Positions 57,713-64,000 of a stretch of 64,000 nucleotides of DNA are shown in pieces. How positions within the stretch are numbered: the stretch's first letter is position 1; each line of letters begins with the position of its first letter. The notes beneath the pieces were generated by a model that worked only from the letters and a program-made list of their open reading frames with translations, did no database searches and had not been told where the DNA came from. A program made the translations under genes and the position numbers. The stretch is from assembly GCA_949752795.1 (NCBI GenBank), contig OX457057.1, positions 158,077,980 through 158,141,979 of the forward strand, read 5' to 3'. The stretch is from Hyperoodon ampullatus. Its lineage: Eukaryota > Chordata > Mammalia > Artiodactyla > Ziphiidae.

Positions 57713-57870
57713 CAGTGGTTCTCAACCTTGATGGTGGAGCTTTAAAAACTTTGATGCTTCAGTCTCACATTCAGAGTATCTGAGTTAACTGGTCTGGGGT
57801 TCAACCTGCCATCCTAATTTTAAAGGCTCACTAGGTGATTCCAATGTGCAGCAAAGACTAAGAACCACTG
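57713..57870. mobile_element. MER5-type hAT (Charlie) DNA transposon relic
   Basis: Terminal inverted repeats CAGTGGTTCTCAACC and the matching AAGAACCACTG end bound 158 bp of MER5-like core (GTGATTCCAATGTGCAGC near the right end). A perfect 8-bp target duplication CTCTGGAG (57705-57712 and 57871-57878) is the hAT signature. Non-autonomous; no transposase. Confidence 0.92.
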
Positions 57871-57884
57871 CTCTGGAGAGATAT

Positions 57885-59680
57885 GCCTTCAGCGCAGGCC
57901 ACACAGGATCTCCACCAAGCATGACTGAGAAAACAAAATTTTACAACATCCAAAGGAGCAATCCACCATAAGCAAGAATAGGCAGAAATAACAAAAAACA
58001 GAGTTAAGCCCACAAGAGCTTTAGAGATAATTGAATTATTTGTTACAGACTATATAATAAGAACATATAAAATAAAGATGAAAAACCCAAAAATATAAAA
58101 ATGGAGAAAAATACAAGCACAAAATAAAATCAGAAATGATACACTCATTGATTTTAAATACTCAATAAGTGAGTCAAACAGCAGATTAACAGACCTGTAC
58201 AAAAAAGTGGAGACCTAGATGACTGATCTGGAGAAAATACCTGGAATGTGACACTGAAAGATGAATAACTGGAATTGCAACAGACAAATTGAGTCATGCA
58301 GGATAAATGAGAAGTTTCAACATATACCTAATCCATGTTCCAAAAGAAGAGAAAATGGAGGAGAGGAATATTTAAAGAGATAATGAATGACATAAAATAG
58401 TTCAGAAAAAAATACAGAGAGAGAGAGAGAGACAGGGAGAGAGAACAAAGGAGATGTCAAGAAGCACAAATGACAAAGCAAATGATGTAAATGTTAACAG
58501 TAAGTAAATCTGGATAAAAGGTTCAGCAGTGTTCCTTGTTACTATGTTTACTTTTGCAGCTTTCTTCTAAGTTTGAAACTATTTACAAATAAAATGTTTA
58601 TTTAAAAAAAATTTTTTTGGCCACACTGTTTGCAGGATCTTAGTTCCCTGACCAGGGATTGAACCCGGGCCCTCGGCAGTGAAAGCACAGAGTCCTAACC
58701 ACTGGACCTCCAGGAAATTCCCTATTAAAAAATTTTAAGAGATAATGGCTATTTTCCAGAATTAATGTGAAATAAGGATTACCAAATTTGAGTTTCAAGC
58801 AGGGTAAATAAAACTAAATCCACACCTTAAGCACATCACATTGGAAACTATAAAATATGAAAGGCAAAGAAAGTGTCTTAAAAGTTATCAGAGAAAACAT
58901 AAATTATCTATAAAGAGCAAAAGAAAATCACAATGAGACTATGTCTCACACATGTTATAATAGAATGGCTATTATTGAAAAGACAAGGAATAACAAATGT
59001 TGGAGAGGATATGAAGAAAAGGGAACCCTACACTGTTGGTGGGACTGTAAATTGGTACAGTCACTATGGAAAACAGTATGGAGAACCCTCAAAGAACTAA
59101 GACTAGAACTATTATATGACCCACCTATTCCACTTATGGGTACTTACCTGAAGAGCACAAAAACACTAATTCAAAAAGACATATGCACCCCTATGTTCAC
59201 TGCAGCATTATATACGCTAACTAGGATATGGAAACAACATAAATGTCTATCAGTGGATAAATGGATAAAGAAGATGTAGCATATATACACATTAGAATAC
59301 TATTCAGCCATAAAAAAGACTGAAACCCTGCCACGTGTGACAACATAGATGGACCTTGAAGGTGTTAGGCTAAGTGAGATAAGTCAGATATGATTTCATT
59401 TATACGTGAAGCATAAAAAACCAAAACAAATGAGCAAACAAAATAAAACAAAAGCAAACTCGTAGATACAGAGATCAAATTAGTGATCACCAGAGGGGAA
59501 AGGTGCTGAGGGTGCGTGAAATGGGTGAAGAGGGTCAACTGTATGTTGATGAATGGTAACTAGACTTGTGGTAGTGACCACTTTGTAGTGTACACAGATG
59601 TTGAATTACAATGCTATACACCTGAATCTTACACAGTAATCAAAACAATATTATCGGGCTAAAAATATATATCTATAGTG
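57885..59680 (+). mobile_element. Old L1 with ORF1 relic and 3' end (L1-G)
   Basis: 57890-58500 and 58740-58920 read as a decayed L1 ORF1 region (AAACAGCAGATTAACAGACC, then TTAAAAGTTATCAGAGAAAAC). The next part is L1 ORF2 C-terminus and 3' UTR (58930-59680), with the 112-codon frame 58941-59279 ([20 protein letters not shown]). Most of ORF2, with endonuclease and RT, is missing. The two parts may be one deleted element or two. 58505-58600 between them is unassigned. Confidence 0.75.
58602..58722 (-). mobile_element. CHR-1-like SINE, short tRNA-end-only copy
   Basis: Reversed: GGCCACACTGTTTGCAGGATCTTAGTTCCCTGACCAGGGATTGAACCCGGG to CCAGGAAATTCCC. Same short class as 10427-10576. Flanks TTTAAAAAAAATTTTT and TTAAAAAATTTTAAG are a likely duplication. 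Confidence 0.88.
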
Positions 59681-60059
59681 AAACAACAATTAGACTCAAT
59701 AGACTTCTTAACAGCAACCACTTGGAGGGTTTTCAGAGCTCACCTTATCTTCTACTGAGTCTATGATCATAATATTTTCTCTCAGCTGCCACATATTCCA
59801 TCCTAATTGAGGGAGAAGACTGAACTGAGCTCAACTCAGCACTATCAATGACTTCAATTGGAAGAGATTGGGACAAGAGGAGCTAAAAGCAGTGATAAGC
59901 TAAATATCAATAAGTATGGTGCCCTTGGAGATTTATTGAGCATTAGCTATCCAAATGAAGAAACAGAAGTACGACAGAATCTCATCCACTATTCACTCCC
60001 TTCCTGTCAAATGATAAGCTTAAAAGCAACTCATCTTTCTAAATTGATATGTTAAATAC
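59681..60059. other. Unassigned sequence
   Basis: Nothing recognised between two L1 tails. Confidence 0.5.
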
Positions 60060-60750
60060 TTCCTTTCACTGACAATATCAAATGTTGGCAAGGATATGGA
60101 ATAACTGTAATGCTCATATGTTGCCAGTGGGAATATAAAATAATAAACCACTTTGGAAAACAGTTTGGCAGTTCTTAGAAAGTTGAGATGCATTTATCAT
60201 ACAACCTAGCAATTCCACTCTTAAATATTTGCCCAAAAGAAAGAAACACATGTCCACACAAACACTCGGACATGAATGTTCAGAGCAGCTTTTTTTATAA
60301 TCACCCAAAACTAGAAACAATACAAATGTTCATCAACAGATGAACAGATGAATTATAGTATATCTATACAATGGAATATTACTCAGTATTAAAAAGGAAC
60401 AAACTACTGCTATACATAATTACACGATGACTCTCAAAAACATTATGTTAAGCAATAAGCGAAAGACCCAGAGTTCATACGTCATGAGTCCATTTATGTG
60501 AAACTTTGGAGAACACAAATCTAATCTATAGTAACAGCAAATAGATGAAACTTCCCTAGAGCCATGGGGGACGGTGATTAATAGGGAAGGCAGAGACACG
60601 GGAAATTTGGGACTGATAGAAATGTTCTCTATTTTTATTGTAATGATGGTAACATGAGTACATACATTTGTCAAAACTCATAAAACTGTACACTTGAGAT
60701 GGGTGCATTTTATTATATGTAAATGATACCTCAATAAAGTTCATTTTTAA
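60060..60750 (+). mobile_element. L1 LINE 3'-end fragment
   Basis: AATGTTGGCAAGGATATGG, GGAAAACAGTTTGGCAG, CAACCTAGCAATTCCACTC, ACAATGGAATATTACTCAG and a 3' UTR to CTCAATAAAGTTC. Same type of tail as L1-G but a distinct insertion. Confidence 0.85.
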
Positions 60751-60944
60751 AATTTCCTCTTGCCACAAACATTTTCAGCTGTTTTCCCACACATACTTAT
60801 CATTTTATCATGATATACTTTTCCTACATTTTCTTCTCTTTGGTGTCTTTATCATTGTCTCACTTTTGAAATATAATTTTTCCCATTCATCTTATGACTA
60901 GGTCATTAATTTGAAATTATTTTCTTTTTGCTCTAAAAAGTAGG

Positions 60945-61160
60945 ATATGATGGAGAGATCCTGGTATAAAGAAAAGAGTTGTAGAGCGCTCAAATCCCAG
61001 CTTTACCGATTACTGGCTATGTTATCTTGAGCATTAGTTAAACACTCTGAACCTCAGTTTCTTTATCTGTAAAATGGAAATTGTAATAACACCACCTCTT
61101 AAGGATGTAAGACATGTAAAATTTTTGGCAGAGTAGGCATTCAGTAAATGTTCATCTCAG
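60945..61160 (+). mobile_element. MIR SINE relic
   Basis: Well kept: GAGCGCTCAAATCCCAGCTTTACCGATTACTGGC, GTTAAACACTCTGAACCTCAGTTTCTTTATCTGTAAAATGG, GTAGGCATTCAGTAAATG. Confidence 0.9.
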
Positions 61161-62263
61161 TTCAACAAACGATATTTTCATTTAAATTCTTTATCGTTTA
61201 TATTATAAGCTAGACAGAGGAATTAACCTAAATAAAATTCAGTGAACTTAGTTAAGTAGAATCACTACCCAATAGTGACTTAAGTGGGACTGAAGAAGTA
61301 CATGAAAGCAATATCACTCAAAGCTGAATCTGTGAACCAGTGCCCATCCATAAACTGCTACCAGTGTGAACAAGATAAGTATAGAAACTGAAAGTATTTA
61401 GAAAACTTTAAAGAAACTTGATATGACCCTCTATGATCTATATCAGTAAATGTGATTCAGAGTTTAAATCTTGTATAGGAGAAGGTTCTAGAGTAATTGC
61501 TCAGATTAAGGAGTTTGAGCCAAAATGTAAAGCGACACATTTCTTCCTTCATCAAGAAAATCTTACTATGAAAAAAAGTCAGCCAAACTAAATAATGTGC
61601 TTAGTGACACAGTAAAAATTATGAATTACATAAAAGCTAATGCATTCCATTTGAGAGTATTCTCTTTATGTGATAATATGGAAGCTGATCACAAACAACT
61701 GTAATTGTATACTAGGTACAGTGGTTATCTAGGAAAAAAGTTCTGTAGAGAATGTTTGGATGTTGAATAAATTTAGAGTTACTGATAAACAAGAAACCAG
61801 TTTGGGCTCAACTTTTTAAAGATATGTATTAGACAGCCAGACTCGCCTATTTTCCTGAAATCTTAGTTATGTTAATAATCTTAATATTTCCAAACAAGGA
61901 AGAAATGTAACATGTTTTCCAGTAGCAGATGACTGAAAAGTCAAAATAAACATTAGAAGCATGGAAGAACAGTTTTCACAGATTGTTATGTCATGTTTCG
62001 TAATTTAACAACAATTATCCATGCAGCAGGTAATGATTTTGATATTGCATATCTGCACAAAATGATTACCAAACACCTGACAGAATTGATAGAATGTTTA
62101 AAATTTTTATACTCCATCAAAAGAAGATCCATGCATAGGAAATTCATGGAACCATAAACTCATTCATTGAAATATAATTTAAATTTAATATAACTTTACA
62201 GGATGAATTGTTGGAACTGGCCACTGATGAAGCATTGACAATGAATTTTGAAAATACTACATC
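61161..62263. other. Unassigned 1.1-kb stretch, no gene seen
   Basis: AT-rich sequence. 61400-62260 looks as if it might be a very decayed transposon or coding relic, but I can name neither. Confidence 0.4.
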
Positions 62264-62278
62264 ACTTGCTTTGTTTTT

Positions 62279-62484
62279 GTTTTTTGTTTTTTGTGGTACG
62301 CGGGCCTCTCACTGTTGTGGCCTCACCCGTTGCAGAGTACAGGCTCCGGACACGCAGGCTCAGCGGCCATGGCTCACGGGCCCAGCAGCTCCGCAGCATG
62401 TGGGATCTTCCCATATCGGGGCACGAACCCATGTCCCCTGCATTGGCAGGCGGACTCTCAACCACTGCGCCACCAGGGAAGCCC
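62279..62484 (-). mobile_element. CHR-type SINE, short form
   Basis: Reversed, from GTGGTACGCGGGCC to ACCAGGGAAGCCC. Perfect 15-bp target duplication ACTTGCTTTGTTTTT at 62264-62278 and 62485-62499. Confidence 0.95.
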
Positions 62485-62499
62485 ACTTGCTTTGTTTTT

Positions 62500-62944
62500 A
62501 AAAAACATTAAAAATGAATATCTTCAGCTAGTGAAATTGCTTTAAAATCTCTTCCTCTATTCCTATCAGCATACCTCTTGAAACTGGCTTTCTCTATTAT
62601 GATACTATTAAAACAAATATAGAAACAGTCTGGATATACATTATATGCTGCAAATAGTGTTATCATCAATTGAATCTGGACTGGATAAAGTAACGAGCAA
62701 GAAGCAAGTTGATCACAATAAAAATTTTTAAATGGATATACATTATGTCCATAAAATGTACATATATAGGACACTGAATATAGAGATTTACTATATCCTT
62801 CATAAATGTTTTGTTTAATATAATTGTAGAATATAGTAATAGTAATCTCTGTATTAATCATCTATACATATACTTTCAATAAACAATGTAAATAGTTTTG
62901 GTAACTCTTTTCTCTTTTTATTCTGTGTTATGTTTGTTCTGTTT
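62500..62944. other. Unassigned AT-rich sequence
   Basis: No repeat or gene recognised. Confidence 0.5.
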
Positions 62945-63305
62945 ATATTTACATAAAGACAGACATATAGGTCACTGAGACAGAATAGAAAGCCCAGAAA
63001 CAAACCACACACATACAGTCAAATGATCTTTGACAAGGGCGCCAAGATTACACAATGGGGAAGAGATAGTCTTTTCAACAAATGGTGTTAGGAAAACTGG
63101 ATATCCACATGCAAAAGAATGAAACTGGACCCTATCTTAAACCATACATACACACACATATGAAACCCTCAAAATAGATTAAAGACCTGAAACTATAAAA
63201 TTTCTAGAAGGAAACATAGAGGGAAAGCTTCATGACATTGGTCTTGGCAATGATTTCTTGGATATGACATCAAAAGCTCAGGCAAAAATAGCAAAAATAG
63301 ACAAG
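62945..63305 (+). mobile_element. L1 LINE ORF2 fragment
   Basis: GAAACAAACCACACACATAC, GACAAGGGCGCCAAGATTACAC, CAACAAATGGTGTTAGGAAAACTGG and CTTCATGACATTGGTCTTGGCAATGATTTC are ORF2 text just after the RT domain. Both ends are truncated. Confidence 0.85.
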
Positions 63306-63670
63306 TTCTGTTTATATTTATTAAAATGTAATTTAAAAATTTTTATATGTTCATCTGATTATATCTGTTGAACTACTTATTTTAAAAATAAGCTTATGAT
63401 TTCAATGTCTTTTTGTTCATTTTTAATACAATCATTTTCATCGAAATTTTACAAAATCATTAGTGTATGATGATTTGGTAACTTAAGTTGGTCCTTCCTC
63501 ACAGATAGTTTGAAACCTTTTTAAGAGCATCTATACAGAATCTGGGAGTAAAGATAGTGCCTTATGCTGCATTTTTCCTCAGTTTAAGTTTTAGGAGTGC
63601 CTTTGATTCTGAACATCTGTTGGTGTTTCCCTAGGATAATGGGGAAAACCAACATAGAGGAATTCTGAGA
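63306..63670. other. Unassigned AT-rich sequence
   Basis: No recognised feature. 63590-63670 is unassigned sequence leading into an L1 tail. Confidence 0.5.
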
Positions 63671-63674
63671 AAAA

Positions 63675-63860
63675 AGTGTGGTTTTACAAGGACCTACTGT
63701 ATAGCGCAGGGAACTCTGCTCAATATTATGTAACAACCTAAATGGAGAAAGAATTTGAAAAAGAATAGATACTTGTATATGTATAATTGAATCACTTCGC
63801 TGTACACCTGAAACTAACACAACATTGTTAAGCAACCATACTCCAATATAAAATAAAAAG
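63675..63860 (+). mobile_element. Cetartiodactyl L1 3' UTR tail
   Basis: ACAAGGACCTACTGTATAGCGCAGGGAAC, ATCACTTCGCTGTACACCTG and ACTCCAATATAAAATAAAAAG is the tail pattern of younger cetartiodactyl L1s. Very short insertion (about 185 bp), as expected of 5'-truncated integration. Confidence 0.9.
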
Positions 63861-63898
63861 TTAAAAAAAAAATAAAGGGATAAAATAAACTGTTGGGA

Positions 63899-63899
<1 letters not shown>

Positions 63900-63937
<38 letters not shown>
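63900..63937. repeat. (CA)n microsatellite, 19 units
   Basis: Uninterrupted AC dinucleotide run of about 38 bases, 40 bp after the L1 tail. Likely length-polymorphic. Confidence 0.95.
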
Positions 63938-63939
<2 letters not shown>

Positions 63940-64000
63940 TGGTTTTAGCAAACTAAAGGGTGGTCCAACAGAAAATTTTCCGCTCTTAAGACTGTGCTGC

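Overview
This is a 64-kb piece of mammalian nuclear DNA, almost certainly from a cetacean (whale or dolphin). The diagnostic signal is 18 copies of the tRNA-derived CHR SINE family of whales, hippos and ruminants; most are the short form ending in GTACCGC plus an A tail. Cetartiodactyl L1 copies are also present, and I see none of the BovB, Bov-tA or ART2 repeats that fill ruminant genomes. There is no host gene: I could not recognise a spliced exon, promoter CpG island, functional RNA gene or processed pseudogene. Almost every longer open frame is an L1 or L2 relic, a SINE read through on either strand, or the mirror image of one.

Layout. Bases 1-9215 are one old L1 on the minus strand, split by a younger minus-strand L1 (2240-5600) that has lost its middle and carries a SINE at the deletion point. 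Bases 10.4-16.5 kb hold a short SINE, an L1 3' end (11.0-12.8 kb), L2 pieces in alternating orientation (12.8-14.6 kb) and MIRs. Bases 17521-18101 are a clean solo LTR with a 4-bp target duplication. From 18 to 31 kb the DNA is repeat-poor, apart from a nested SINE pair (21.8-22.4 kb) and a long minus-strand L2 (24.9-27.1 kb) in which about 200 bp is duplicated on either side of an LTR-like block. Bases 31.7-33.8 kb are an L1 3' half.

Bases 36.2-41.7 kb hold the best-preserved element, a plus-strand L1 with recognisable ORF1 and ORF2 (endonuclease, reverse transcriptase with a LADD box, cysteine-rich end), broken by stops, frameshifts and two SINEs. Then come further L1 3' ends with SINEs (42.2-43.9 kb), an L2 split by a second LTR (45.1-46.4 kb), a quiet 46.4-54.4 kb stretch with a purine tract, an L1 ORF2 relic (54.4-57.5 kb), a MER5-type DNA transposon with a perfect 8-bp target duplication, and more L1 3' ends up to a CA microsatellite at 63.9 kb.

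Nothing here forms an operon or pathway; the 'system' is the L1 machinery and the SINEs it mobilises. The most notable structures are a 61-bp-arm near-perfect foldback inside an L1 5' UTR (3932-4088), a candidate SINE-SINE recombination deletion (2732-2936), the L2/LTR duplication (25801-26667), and a structural intermediate between long and short CHR SINEs (44764-45069). Repeat boundaries are read by eye and are good to roughly 10-30 bp unless a target duplication fixes them.
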